Shown in pieces: positions 8,950-18,696 of a DNA stretch of 64,000 bases (positions are counted from its first letter, which is position 1; each line of letters begins with the position of its first letter). Both the position numbers and the translations under genes were made by a program. Below the pieces are notes generated by a model, which was not told the origin of the DNA, did no database searches, and saw only the letters and a list, made by a program, of their open reading frames with translations. Location: positions 1-64,000 of the forward strand of contig REDS01000117.1 of the NCBI GenBank assembly GCA_007693395.1. The letters run 5' to 3'. This DNA is from Balneolaceae bacterium. GTDB taxonomy: Bacteria > Bacteroidota > Rhodothermia > Balneolales > Balneolaceae.

Positions 8950-11460
8950 TTAATCATGCATCATTTTCTTATCCTCAAGTAGCTGAACCATTGCCGGCAG
9001 AAATGTAAGCGCTGTGAAAAGCGTCATCCCGATTCCCACTACGGCCATTACACCAATTGACTGCAATCCCGGATGGTTTGTAAAGAGCAAACCTGCAAAA
9101 CCCATCATTGTGGTAAATGAACCTATTGTTATGTGCTGACCTGTGCTTCTTAGCACTTCCCACATATTTTGCCTGCCTTCATCCCTAAAACGGTGAGCCA
9201 AATGAACACCATTATCGCAGCCTATTCCCAACACGGCCGGTAACACTACAAGATTATAGAAATTAAATTTCAGGCCAAAAATCAACATCACCCCAAACAA
9301 CCAAATCAGCCCTATTATCAACGGTATAAGCGCGATCATTGCCCAGCGAAGGTTCCCAAATGAGAGATAGATGAAAATAAATACAATTATAAATGTAGCC
9401 ACTACCATGTACGGGCTCTCAGCTCGCATTAACTCCAGCATGGAAGCAGCAACAATAGAGGTACTGGCTGCATGATAAACACGGCCATTTGAAAGCACTA
9501 TTTCCGATATCTCATCTTTAAATGCTATGGATCTGAGGCCATCAGATAAACTTTGGTTTGGATAGACTATCACAAAACGCCCTATTTCACCATCGCGTGT
9601 AGTAAAGCGATTTTTCAGAAAATCGGGGATGAGGTTTTCATCCAAAGGTTCGGTGGTTTGAGATCCGCGGCGAAGAATATCAAGCGTTTCGCTCTCCTGC
9701 CCAACTATAAAACTATTCTGAAGCAGGCGCCTTACCTCCGCAATATAACTGAGTTTTTCATTGGCAAGTACTTCAGTCGGCGGGAAGCGTTCTTGAAGAG
9801 CTTCAACATCGAGAATCATGGTTTCAGGGTTTGATTGCTTTCTTTCCCGTAATATTTCCAGAATCTCAAACACATCATCATCATTATCTGCAATGATGTA
9901 CGCAGGGTTTCGTCTTGAGCTCTCATCCACACCCCTCGTAAATTCCCGAAACTGTTCGAACTCTTCGAATACCGGTTCAAGGTTACTGAACTGATATTCA
10001 AACCTCAGATTCCACGAAAGGGATAAAACAATCACTGAAATCAACACACCAAAAATTACAATCATGCGAGAGAAGGGGTATCTTTGAATAACCGGTTCAA
10101 GAACAAGATCGTCCGATCGTTTAATGAGTAATATCCACCGCCAGCGATCAAAAATCACCAATAAAGCCGGCAGTATAAAGAGCATAGCAAAAAGAGCAAG
10201 AAGTATCCCTGTACCGGCAATAAACCCGAATTCTGAAAAACCTCTGAAATCTGCAAAAACAAGAATAAACAGAGCAGATGCAGTTGTTACAGCACTTACA
10301 AAAATTGCTGTTCCTGTTTTTTGATATGCCTGTAACACACTCTGTTCAACATCCTCACCGGATGCCCTGAACTCTATGTAGCGTGCATAAAAGTGAATGC
10401 CGTAATCTATACCAAGGCCGAACAAGATTACAAATAGCACAGAAGTCATTGTATTCAGCACACCGAGATATGCGTAGGTTATGCCAAAAGTCCACATCAG
10501 GCTGATCACAAGGGGTATCCCTATAATGAGAATGGGAACCGGCATACGGATAATGTGCTGAAAAAGTGAATGGCGCTGTTTGTTGCTTGCTCCTCTGCGG
10601 TAGTTTATCAGTTTTTTGATCCAGAAATAGAGCATCACCAGCAAAATTACACTGCTTATTCCAAGCGCAAAGCTGTTAAAAACATCATCCATAATAGATT
10701 CGAATTCATTAAGATGACGCTTCAGCCTGCCGCCAAACTGCACTTCCATTTCGGGATGAAATGATGCGGGATCCATTCTTTCAATAAACCTTCCGTACTC
10801 TTCGAACATATCCTCCAGGTAACGAATATCACTTTGCGACCCGGTTGGGAAGAGTGTAAGTATTACTAAAGTGCTGTCGTCGCTGGCAGGAAATTCCGGG
10901 GGTATCAAGTCATCATAACTGTCCTGAAATCGGTCTATATTTCTCTCTTCCTGCTCTTCATCATCAAAATCGTCGAAAAAATCAACGAAAAACGGGTTTG
11001 CTTCCTGTCTTGCAATTTCAATTTCATCTTCCAAAAACCCAATGATCTCCCGAAGTTCTTCGGTAGTAGCCAGGTATAGGGCATTATCTTTCAGAATTTC
11101 CGTATCCCGCCTGAACTCTGCCCGGTTAAAGAAATAGATATCCCGGCGTGGGTAGAAAAGCTTGAGACTCTCTTCGGCAAGCAGTTCAGCAAATGCAACA
11201 TTGGCTTCAAAGTCGGGCGATTGTATGGCTACCCTCATTTCAGTCTCACCGCCAACCTGTTCCTGAAGCTGTTTCAGTGCCTGCACATTGGGGTGTGTAT
11301 CCGGCAAAAGGTTTGCGATGTCTGTATCAACGGTTAGCTTAACCGCAAAACTCCCGGCAAAAATGGCGAGGGCAACAGCCACGGAAACAACCCAGAACGG
11401 ATGACGAATGTTGAACTGAACTATCGGCTGAAGGAAACTAATAATTTTATGCATGTACAA
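8950..11460 (-). CDS. MMPL/RND family transporter (HpnN-like)
   Basis: Two duplicated RND blocks, each TM + large loop + 5 TM; DTDIANLLPDTHP; GLGIDYGIHFYARY and GIGCDNGVHLAHRF motifs. Confidence 0.85.
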   Translation of the reverse strand: MYMHKIISFLQPIVQFNIRHPFWVVSVAVALAIFAGSFAVKLTVDTDIANLLPDTHPNVQALKQLQEQVGGETEMRVAIQSPDFEANVAFAELLAEESLKLFYPRRDIYFFNRAEFRRDTEILKDNALYLATTEELREIIGFLEDEIEIARQEANPFFVDFFDDFDDEEQEERNIDRFQDSYDDLIPPEFPASDDSTLVILTLFPTGSQSDIRYLEDMFEEYGRFIERMDPASFHPEMEVQFGGRLKRHLNEFESIMDDVFNSFALGISSVILLVMLYFWIKKLINYRRGASNKQRHSLFQHIIRMPVPILIIGIPLVISLMWTFGITYAYLGVLNTMTSVLFVILFGLGIDYGIHFYARYIEFRASGEDVEQSVLQAYQKTGTAIFVSAVTTASALFILVFADFRGFSEFGFIAGTGILLALFAMLFILPALLVIFDRWRWILLIKRSDDLVLEPVIQRYPFSRMIVIFGVLISVIVLSLSWNLRFEYQFSNLEPVFEEFEQFREFTRGVDESSRRNPAYIIADNDDDVFEILEILRERKQSNPETMILDVEALQERFPPTEVLANEKLSYIAEVRRLLQNSFIVGQESETLDILRRGSQTTEPLDENLIPDFLKNRFTTRDGEIGRFVIVYPNQSLSDGLRSIAFKDEISEIVLSNGRVYHAASTSIVAASMLELMRAESPYMVVATFIIVFIFIYLSFGNLRWAMIALIPLIIGLIWLFGVMLIFGLKFNFYNLVVLPAVLGIGCDNGVHLAHRFRDEGRQNMWEVLRSTGQHITIGSFTTMMGFAGLLFTNHPGLQSIGVMAVVGIGMTLFTALTFLPAMVQLLEDKKMMHD

Positions 11461-11655
11461 ACTGTAGAATCTTGGTAAATGATGTAAGATAAGCTTTTTA
11501 GCTCAAAATAAAGTTCAGGGAAACAACTTATTACGTAGCAACGGCATTCACCGGGCAGATGATTTTTTTAAATACCGGCGGTGTATTTTGAGTAAAAATT
11601 CAACATCAAGTTAACTGAATGATCTGTATTTTATTTTGATATAAGATTTAGACGC

Positions 11656-12159
11656 ATGAACATGGCAGAATCATTTCGGGGAATGAAAATAATCGGGATA
11701 ATCCTGATTATTTATGCTGCACTTGTTGCAACACACGAGGGAGAGTTTTGGCCATTCAGTATCTACCCGATGTTTTCGCAGGCTGGCAATCCGTGGACCC
11801 GGGCTATGGTGTTGGATGTAACCGATCTGCCTGATGAGATCATTTGGCAGGAACATCAACTGGATCAAAAAATTGCCCCTCCGGTACCGTTACGTTCCAT
11901 TGGCGTTGACCAGATCGACTATTCCAATTTTATATCGAAAACTGATGAGTGGACTCCTACCCGGCTGGATGCTTTACGGCAAATGCTTGGCCCCGGCAAC
12001 ATACAAGAGAGGAGCTGGATGGCAGCCAAAGTACATGGTACACTTGTTGGTGAAGATTCTGTTATGGTAACCATTCAACCCTTTTTGCTGATAACTGCAG
12101 ATTCGGTTTATACCAATCCCAATCTGCCATCTGCTCATTATCAAAAAAAGGTTCGGTGA
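11656..12159 (+). CDS. Small N-terminally TM-anchored protein with WPFSIYPMFS motif, paired with downstream membrane protein
   Basis: One N-terminal TM followed by EFWPFSIYPMFS; stop adjacent to next gene (1 nt gap). Confidence 0.6.
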   Translation: MNMAESFRGMKIIGIILIIYAALVATHEGEFWPFSIYPMFSQAGNPWTRAMVLDVTDLPDEIIWQEHQLDQKIAPPVPLRSIGVDQIDYSNFISKTDEWTPTRLDALRQMLGPGNIQERSWMAAKVHGTLVGEDSVMVTIQPFLLITADSVYTNPNLPSAHYQKKVR

Positions 12160-12160
12160 G

Positions 12161-13051
12161 ATGACCTGGATTTCGTCCATAACACGAGGGTTGTTTGAGC
12201 CGGAACGTAACACTTCACCCGGTGAGTTATGGTTTTTTAAATTTTTCGAACTCTTTGTGGTTTGTTATACCATCTACTACGTTTGGAAATGGGGGTGGTA
12301 TACACAGCTTAGGAACGTTGAGGTGGTGCTGCCGCTGGGCCTTGCCAACTATTTGGATGTTTCACTTTTTTTTGATCACTACCTCGCCCTGATTAATGCA
12401 GCCATCATAACCCTGCTCATTACTCTTTGTTTCCTCAGAAAAGGCCCTAAATGGCTCTATATGGTTGTTTTGGTTCTTTTTCACCTTCAACATGTAATAC
12501 GCTTTTCACAGGGTGAAATACCTCACAGCCAGCACCTAATCGGTATGTCTGTTTTTTGCTTCGCAATTGGGGCGTGGTTCTTTCCCAGCCTCAAGCAGAT
12601 GCCCCGGTTTGTGATGGGGGCTATCATCTTTTTCATTGGGCTGGGTTACACGTCAGCTTTCTTCTCAAAACTGATTGGTACAGGCATAAACTGGTACGAT
12701 GGCAGGCACTTGTGGTTATGGATAAGCGAAAAAAGTATCGACATTCTTTCCCGCGAAGGTGTATACAGCCCTAACTTTTTACAACAACTGGCACTGAACA
12801 GCACTTCCATTGCCTCAGTAATTTTACTGATTGGCTGGTTTACTGAACTGATTGGTTTTACGATGTGGTGGCATAAGTTACGCCCATATACCACCACACT
12901 TCTTATCGGCATGCATTTCGGTATTACGCTTACCATGAACATTCGGTTTGATGCATTTGTGATTCAACTGATACTCGTTGGTTTTCCCTGGTATCTTCTG
13001 ATTGACAATTTGGTGAAATCGGCACCGCCATGGCTCCAAAAAATTATCTGA
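12161..13051 (+). CDS. Polytopic membrane protein, HTTM/DoxX-like
   Basis: Multiple hydrophobic helices; motifs GWYTQLRNVEVVLPLGLANYLD, INWYDGRHLWLWI. Confidence 0.55.
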   Translation: MTWISSITRGLFEPERNTSPGELWFFKFFELFVVCYTIYYVWKWGWYTQLRNVEVVLPLGLANYLDVSLFFDHYLALINAAIITLLITLCFLRKGPKWLYMVVLVLFHLQHVIRFSQGEIPHSQHLIGMSVFCFAIGAWFFPSLKQMPRFVMGAIIFFIGLGYTSAFFSKLIGTGINWYDGRHLWLWISEKSIDILSREGVYSPNFLQQLALNSTSIASVILLIGWFTELIGFTMWWHKLRPYTTTLLIGMHFGITLTMNIRFDAFVIQLILVGFPWYLLIDNLVKSAPPWLQKII

Positions 13052-13075
13052 CACTCCGTTCATTTAGTAGTGCCA

Positions 13076-14155
13076 TTACCATTTTTTTACCCCTATAAAG
13101 AGAACAAATACAAAAGCTGCGGTTACAAGCACAAATTCGTGAAACATCAGATCAGTCTGGCTGAGAGTGATATTCCGACTGCTGAGCCACTTTAGAGGCA
13201 GAAAAATCAATAAAACCAGCCCGGAAAAAAGAATGACTGCACGTTTACCCGATTTAATACCGGTTATCCCGCTAAAGCGAACATACTGAGACCGTATGGC
13301 TGAGTAAACGTTTTCCCAATTTAAAAAAACAGCATAGGCCAGAAAGTTTGGCAGAAAAGCGATGTTAAGAGTCATCATTGTGGAGAAATGAAATACCACT
13401 GCAAATCCCACAAACAGCCGAAACCATGATGCTTTAAAGAGAGCTGCGATGAATCCTATCTCGAAAAGAATGGTGAGCCAGTCGAGCATTTCCCAGAAAA
13501 CAACGTTATTAAAACCAACAGCCCAACCAGCCAGCAGTGCCTGCCGCTCTCTGATAAAAAACTGATTGAATAAATGGCCCTGAGCGGCCTGTGTTGAGGG
13601 ATCGAGCCAGCCTCCCAATATCTTCGGGAAACCTGCAGTAAACATCATAAAAGCCACAAAAAGAGCAAGAAGTGTTAATGGCCAGCTCTCCGGGTTCCTT
13701 GTTTTCTTCTTTCGCATGGAATCAACTGAGTACGCATAACCCCAATTGCTAAATGCCATAATAATTGGCACTAACGGCACTACAATCTCATGATTCACTT
13801 TCCCGATACTATATATAAATCCCTGAAGAATCAGAATTGAAATTCCTGTTATGAGTGATGCCCACTTTGTAAAATAACCGGCCAGCATCGCGAAAAGAGA
13901 GATAACCAGAATAGTGTGAACCAGCTGGAAAAAAACCAAAGGCGGAAATCCATCAAAAATACGTAATGGCCCCGGTGATGGCGCGTAAAAATGGTTCGGG
14001 AGTGATGCAAGAAAACCAAAGTGCCCCATGCCCATACCAGGAATTAAGAACAAAAGAATGAAGAGAGAGGCGAAAATGCGAAACAGTGCAAGCCCCTCCG
14101 CTGAGACGGTAAATGAGTTAAAAATCCAGTTATCGAAACGTTGTTTAAAACTCAT
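13076..14155 (-). CDS. HTTM domain-containing (vitamin K-dependent gamma-carboxylase-like) membrane protein
   Basis: LALFRIFASLFILLFL, GKVNHEIVVPLVPIIMAFSNWGYAYSVD pattern of HTTM/VKGC-like proteins; multiple TMs. Confidence 0.65.
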   Translation of the reverse strand: MSFKQRFDNWIFNSFTVSAEGLALFRIFASLFILLFLIPGMGMGHFGFLASLPNHFYAPSPGPLRIFDGFPPLVFFQLVHTILVISLFAMLAGYFTKWASLITGISILILQGFIYSIGKVNHEIVVPLVPIIMAFSNWGYAYSVDSMRKKKTRNPESWPLTLLALFVAFMMFTAGFPKILGGWLDPSTQAAQGHLFNQFFIRERQALLAGWAVGFNNVVFWEMLDWLTILFEIGFIAALFKASWFRLFVGFAVVFHFSTMMTLNIAFLPNFLAYAVFLNWENVYSAIRSQYVRFSGITGIKSGKRAVILFSGLVLLIFLPLKWLSSRNITLSQTDLMFHEFVLVTAAFVFVLFIGVKKW

Positions 14156-14158
14156 ATA

Positions 14159-14656
14159 TCAGAATTGAAGGCTAATCCGGCCGGTTTCCAAGGCCATATC
14201 GAGAACGGTTCCCTCTTCGGTTTGGCGATAGTATTCCGTCAGTTCTATAATGTGCATCGTATTTGGAGAAAAACCGGCAATCTCTGTTGCTCTTATATGG
14301 AGCCATGCCCGGCCTTCATCAGAAATTTGTTGAACCGCTTCATCACCCGAAAAATGTGTTCGTATAAATCCGGGAATTTGTGAGAGTGGTATTTCCGGGA
14401 AAAATTCCTGAGGAGACATATCGAGCGAGCGCTGACGATGCAGGGTTTCTACATCAATTACCGTTCTTTTTATTTCAAATCCGTCATCATAAACATGCAC
14501 ACTTTTAAAACCGGGAAATACAAATGCCGGCCACGGTTCAGCATCGTAATAACCAACAATTCCAACAATTGCATACTGCAAGGGAAGGTATATAAGCGCG
14601 CAAATAAACAGAGTTCGAACGGCCTTACGGTTCATTCTATTACCGATTTTTAGCAA
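14159..14656 (-). CDS. Small N-terminally TM-anchored protein with PWPAFVFPGF motif, paired with HTTM gene
   Basis: N-terminal TM plus WPxFxxPxF motif analogous to the 11656 ORF; 3 nt from the HTTM gene. Confidence 0.55.
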   Translation of the reverse strand: MLKIGNRMNRKAVRTLFICALIYLPLQYAIVGIVGYYDAEPWPAFVFPGFKSVHVYDDGFEIKRTVIDVETLHRQRSLDMSPQEFFPEIPLSQIPGFIRTHFSGDEAVQQISDEGRAWLHIRATEIAGFSPNTMHIIELTEYYRQTEEGTVLDMALETGRISLQF

Positions 14657-14691
14657 TGATTGATAGCATCAATTAACGAGCGGTAATTTAT

Positions 14692-14699
14692 TATCTTTG
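14692..14699 (+). promoter_or_regulatory. Putative Bacteroidota-type -7 element (TAnnTTTG) of the glycosyltransferase gene
   Basis: TATCTTTG about 20 nt upstream of the start at 14721. Confidence 0.4.
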
Positions 14700-14720
14700 C
14701 ATTGAAAACTGAAATAAATC

Positions 14721-15851
14721 GTGCCGCTTCAAACTGATTGCATGGGCTCTGTACTGCACTACAAAACAAACTTCCTCAACAGGTCAGAAACATTTATCCA
14801 TCGGCTTGTAAGCAATCATCAAAGGTATGAACCGGCGGCACTCTGTTACAAAAAGCTTCATTTTTGTGATGGTTTACCTGTTCATGAAGTTCCGGATACT
14901 TTTTACCAAAAAACAGTCAATTCAGCAGCTTTTCATCTGAACCGTCCCCTCCCTTTCTATAAAAAAACCGTGCGGGAACAGAAACCGGATATTATTCATG
15001 CGCACTTTGGATATGATGCATACAAAATGTTTGCCATTGCCAGGGCTGAAGTAATTCCACTCGTGGTGAGCTTTTATGGCTCGGATGTTTCTCGCCTTCC
15101 CGGAGAATTCGGTTGGAAGAAACGCTACAAGAAGCTGGCACACTGCGGAGCCCGATTTATAGCTGCTTCGGATTTCATGAAGAGGCAATTAATTAGCCTT
15201 GGATTCCCATCAGAGAAAATTAGCGTAATCCATTTTGGGTTGGATTTAGAATTGCTGCCATATCAAACAAAAGCCTTCAGCAAACTGAACATTCTTATGG
15301 CTGGCAGGCTGGTTGAAAAAAAAGGATTTGAGTACGCTTTACAAGCTGTTGCTTTGTTAAAGTTGAAGGGTGTGGAGCTGCCAGTTACCCTTTTTGGAGA
15401 TGGCCCGTTGCTTTCAACCCTCAAAACGTTAGCAAAAAGGAGTGGTATTGATTCACAGATTACCTTTAAGGGATTTCAACCTGTTGAAGAGATTGTAAAC
15501 GCGCATAAAAATCACTCCCTCTTTCTGGCTCCGAGTGTTACTGCCACTGATGGCGATATGGAAGGCCTGCCAAACACTATTCTTGAAGCAATGGCGTCAG
15601 GTACACCGGTAATTGCTACAAAACATGCCGCAATTCCAGAGGCAATTACACATCAAAAATCAGGCTTTTTGGTTGATGAAAGAGATACAGAGGGGATCGC
15701 CAACACTATTTCAGAGATTATAAGGGGCAGCCATGACCTGACAAAAATTGCTGAATATGCCCGGCTTGAAATAGAAAAAAATTTCGTTATCAAAAAAATG
15801 GTGAATCAGGTTGAAGATGTTTATGACAGAGTAAAAAGAGAGTGGGTTTGA
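14721..15851 (+). CDS. Glycosyltransferase family 4 (GT-B)
   Basis: AHFGYDAY, GRLVEKKGFEYALQA, EGLPNTILEAMASGTPVIATKHAAIPEAI; non-ATG start likely. Confidence 0.88.
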   Translation: MPLQTDCMGSVLHYKTNFLNRSETFIHRLVSNHQRYEPAALCYKKLHFCDGLPVHEVPDTFYQKTVNSAAFHLNRPLPFYKKTVREQKPDIIHAHFGYDAYKMFAIARAEVIPLVVSFYGSDVSRLPGEFGWKKRYKKLAHCGARFIAASDFMKRQLISLGFPSEKISVIHFGLDLELLPYQTKAFSKLNILMAGRLVEKKGFEYALQAVALLKLKGVELPVTLFGDGPLLSTLKTLAKRSGIDSQITFKGFQPVEEIVNAHKNHSLFLAPSVTATDGDMEGLPNTILEAMASGTPVIATKHAAIPEAITHQKSGFLVDERDTEGIANTISEIIRGSHDLTKIAEYARLEIEKNFVIKKMVNQVEDVYDRVKREWV

Positions 15852-15857
15852 TTCCGC

Positions 15858-17372
15858 CTATCTAAGAAACTTTAGTGACAGCCAATCCCGAAGTTTTACC
15901 CAATCACTCTTCGTTATTATCCCAATAACTGTGGCTGTAAGTACAAATAAAATCAAATAGGTAAAAAGGGAAAATAGTAAACCGGTTAACACATTTTCTG
16001 CCGCTATAAATGTTACACGGCTATACCAAACCGGAATAGCAGTGATACCAGCTATAAACAGAACTTTGCTGTAAAAAGAGAAAGGCAGAACTTTTCTTGC
16101 CGGTAGCTGCATATGGCCTCCAATACGCCGGAGAGTAATAAGCCAGTTATAGAAATTGGCAATAAACGTTCCTGCCGCAGTACCAATAATTCCGAAATAA
16201 ATTGTGAGAGGAATACTCAAAATGATGTTGGCTGTAACAAGATTCAGGCTGAGATAAAACACCCCTTTAGTATCACCAAATGCCTGTAAAATGCTGCCAT
16301 AGTTGGTTACACGCAGAAGTACAATCAGATTAAAAATCTGGAATGGAATCACTGAGTTTCTGTAATCAGTACCTTCTGACTCAGCCACAATTGCAATCAA
16401 ATCAGAAGCGATGATGATGGAAGCTATGGTAAGCGGAACCACGAGCAGGCTCACTTTTTCTACTGCTTTATACCACAGCGCAAGCAGCTCTTCGCGCTTG
16501 TCTTCCAGCTGAAAAGCAACATACCGGCTGATTAAAACCGTACCAACCGCAAACGGGATTACCCTAATGATGGGCACCTCCTGTGCACCAATGGTGTATT
16601 CGGCATAGGCAGCGGCCGGGAGTAAAATGGAAACCACAAACTTGTCGGTATAGCGGTTAATTTTATTTACTAAGGACGATAAACCGAGTGGAATTGCAAA
16701 ATGAGCCTGCTGCCTGATGGTTATACCGGAATCTGCCATTTCACCTTCAGGCAGAACTATTCTCATCCAGATCCAGGAACCAACAAACCGTACCACTGCA
16801 TAAAATGTAAGCCCATATATAGCTGTTTCAAGGCCAAAGCCAAGGGCAAGCGGGCCAACAAGGCATGCCAGTGTTAACAGGCTTGTTATCATTTCGTACC
16901 ACGCTGAATCTTTTTGCCTGTCAAGCGCCAGCAAAATATTGGTGACGGGCCAGGTTGGCACTTCGAGAAGAACTACAAGTGCCATAAACGGCAATAAATA
17001 TTGAATCTGAGCTATACTTTCTGCATCCCAATGGGGTAAAAGTGCCGGTGCAATCTGGCTGATCCCAATAACGATGAGACCTGCAATAATAGCAGTAGCT
17101 CCAAGTATAGCGGTTGTTTGCATCACAAATCCTCTCCTTGCGCTACCTGAAACGCGTTCAAAGTAATAGAAAACGCTATCCGGAAAACCCAGTGTGGCGA
17201 TATTTCTTGCTACTTCATGTATCATCAACAGATAACCGATAATCGCAAAATCGGTTTTTGAGAGAATCTGAATAGTCGCGATTACAATGGCAAGATCAAT
17301 GAAGGTGGTAACAATTCGTGCGAAAACCACCACCCCTGTTTTTTCAGTGAGATTTGATGATTTGTCAGCCAT
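15858..17372 (-). CDS. Polysaccharide flippase (Wzx/MATE-like oligosaccharide transporter)
   Basis: About 12-14 TM helices; flippase-type N-terminus and IPFAVGTVLISRY segment. Confidence 0.75.
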   Translation of the reverse strand: MADKSSNLTEKTGVVVFARIVTTFIDLAIVIATIQILSKTDFAIIGYLLMIHEVARNIATLGFPDSVFYYFERVSGSARRGFVMQTTAILGATAIIAGLIVIGISQIAPALLPHWDAESIAQIQYLLPFMALVVLLEVPTWPVTNILLALDRQKDSAWYEMITSLLTLACLVGPLALGFGLETAIYGLTFYAVVRFVGSWIWMRIVLPEGEMADSGITIRQQAHFAIPLGLSSLVNKINRYTDKFVVSILLPAAAYAEYTIGAQEVPIIRVIPFAVGTVLISRYVAFQLEDKREELLALWYKAVEKVSLLVVPLTIASIIIASDLIAIVAESEGTDYRNSVIPFQIFNLIVLLRVTNYGSILQAFGDTKGVFYLSLNLVTANIILSIPLTIYFGIIGTAAGTFIANFYNWLITLRRIGGHMQLPARKVLPFSFYSKVLFIAGITAIPVWYSRVTFIAAENVLTGLLFSLFTYLILFVLTATVIGIITKSDWVKLRDWLSLKFLR

Positions 17373-18648
17373 TTTCTAAAACTTCGTCAAAAATAGAAGC
17401 GAGCTGTTTTGTGGTTTGATTTGCCTCGTAAATTCCCCTGTCGGGCAGGATAGATTCGGGCATGAAAAGTGAGTTGCTTCTGTTCTCTTTTTCAATTGAA
17501 AACGACTCTAAAAGTGCAGCGATTTCCATTTTCTCTCCGGGATGGACCTGTACTCCGGCCTTAGTTCTCATGATGATATCAGCCACTTCCGGGTTTGGTA
17601 CGATAGAAAAAATCGGGGTATGAACAGAAAGATAATCCCACAGTTTCGCTGGAATTACCTCTTCTCTTTTCTCATCAGTACTGAGCAACAGAATATCTGC
17701 ATGTTTCAAAACCTGGCCTTTTTTTTCGGGTTCAACCGGTTCATGAAACGTAAAATTCTGAAGTAAACCAGCATCTGTTATCATGTTCATGTTTGGCTTA
17801 TCCGGTTTTCCAAAGCTGTGAATTTTAATTCTTTTTGAAGCTTCAGAATTTTTTTTCTGCAAAATTTTAAGTGCCTTCACAATAGGTTTTACCGGACTCA
17901 GCCTTCTAAATTGACCAAAGAAAATCATGTTTAAACTTTCAGAGTCAATATCAGCATCCCATTCATCAACCTCTGTATCAGAAATTGTATTGGCGTAAGA
18001 ATTGTAGATGGTGGCTGTTTTTTCTTCCGGTAGATTATAAAATTCAGAGTATAAATATTCTGTCAGCAAGGCTGTAAAAATCAACTTATTAGCAGAATGA
18101 ATAATGCGTTTTTCAATCTCCATGTCAACGCCTTCAGAGAATGACGACCGATTGCGGAGCGGTAATTTCGAGAGCGTCCACGGGTCTCTGAAATCGGCAA
18201 TAAAGGGAATTTCAAGCGCCCTGGATAGTTTTTCTCCCAACCATAGTGATGACCATGGATCGCCCGTCGCCCAAATCAAATCCGGTTGTACATTAGTTAC
18301 TCTCTTTTTGATAGATAAGTATTTAGTAAGAAACAGGAATAACCATGTATCCATGGGTGTATGTTTGTCTATCCAATCGAGTAAATACTGCCCTTTTAAA
18401 GATTTTTTCTCTCCTTCTGGTGATGGTTTTTTAACTGTTTGATCAAAAGGAGCTTGAACCGTAATAATTTCAATTCCCTCGAGCAGTTCTTTTTCATTTT
18501 CAGTCATAGATACTCCGGGCGTACCAATCGTAACAATAACCGGTTCATAGCCATAATCGCGCAAATGAATGGCAAATTTGAAGGGCCTCTGGGAGCCAAC
18601 GCGTCTTCTGGGCACAAAGTAGGGAGCTATCATTAACACTTTTTTCAT
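17365..18648 (-). CDS. Glycosyltransferase (GT4-like)
   Basis: N-term KVLMIAPYFVPRRRVGSQRPFKFAIHLRDYGYEPVIVT; ADFRDPW; C-term KLWDYLSVHTPIF. Confidence 0.8.
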   Translation of the reverse strand: MKKVLMIAPYFVPRRRVGSQRPFKFAIHLRDYGYEPVIVTIGTPGVSMTENEKELLEGIEIITVQAPFDQTVKKPSPEGEKKSLKGQYLLDWIDKHTPMDTWLFLFLTKYLSIKKRVTNVQPDLIWATGDPWSSLWLGEKLSRALEIPFIADFRDPWTLSKLPLRNRSSFSEGVDMEIEKRIIHSANKLIFTALLTEYLYSEFYNLPEEKTATIYNSYANTISDTEVDEWDADIDSESLNMIFFGQFRRLSPVKPIVKALKILQKKNSEASKRIKIHSFGKPDKPNMNMITDAGLLQNFTFHEPVEPEKKGQVLKHADILLLSTDEKREEVIPAKLWDYLSVHTPIFSIVPNPEVADIIMRTKAGVQVHPGEKMEIAALLESFSIEKENRSNSLFMPESILPDRGIYEANQTTKQLASIFDEVLENG

Positions 18649-18696
18649 AAAGTTGAAGTGTCTTTTATTGACGCTTTAAATAAAAAAATTGAGCAA

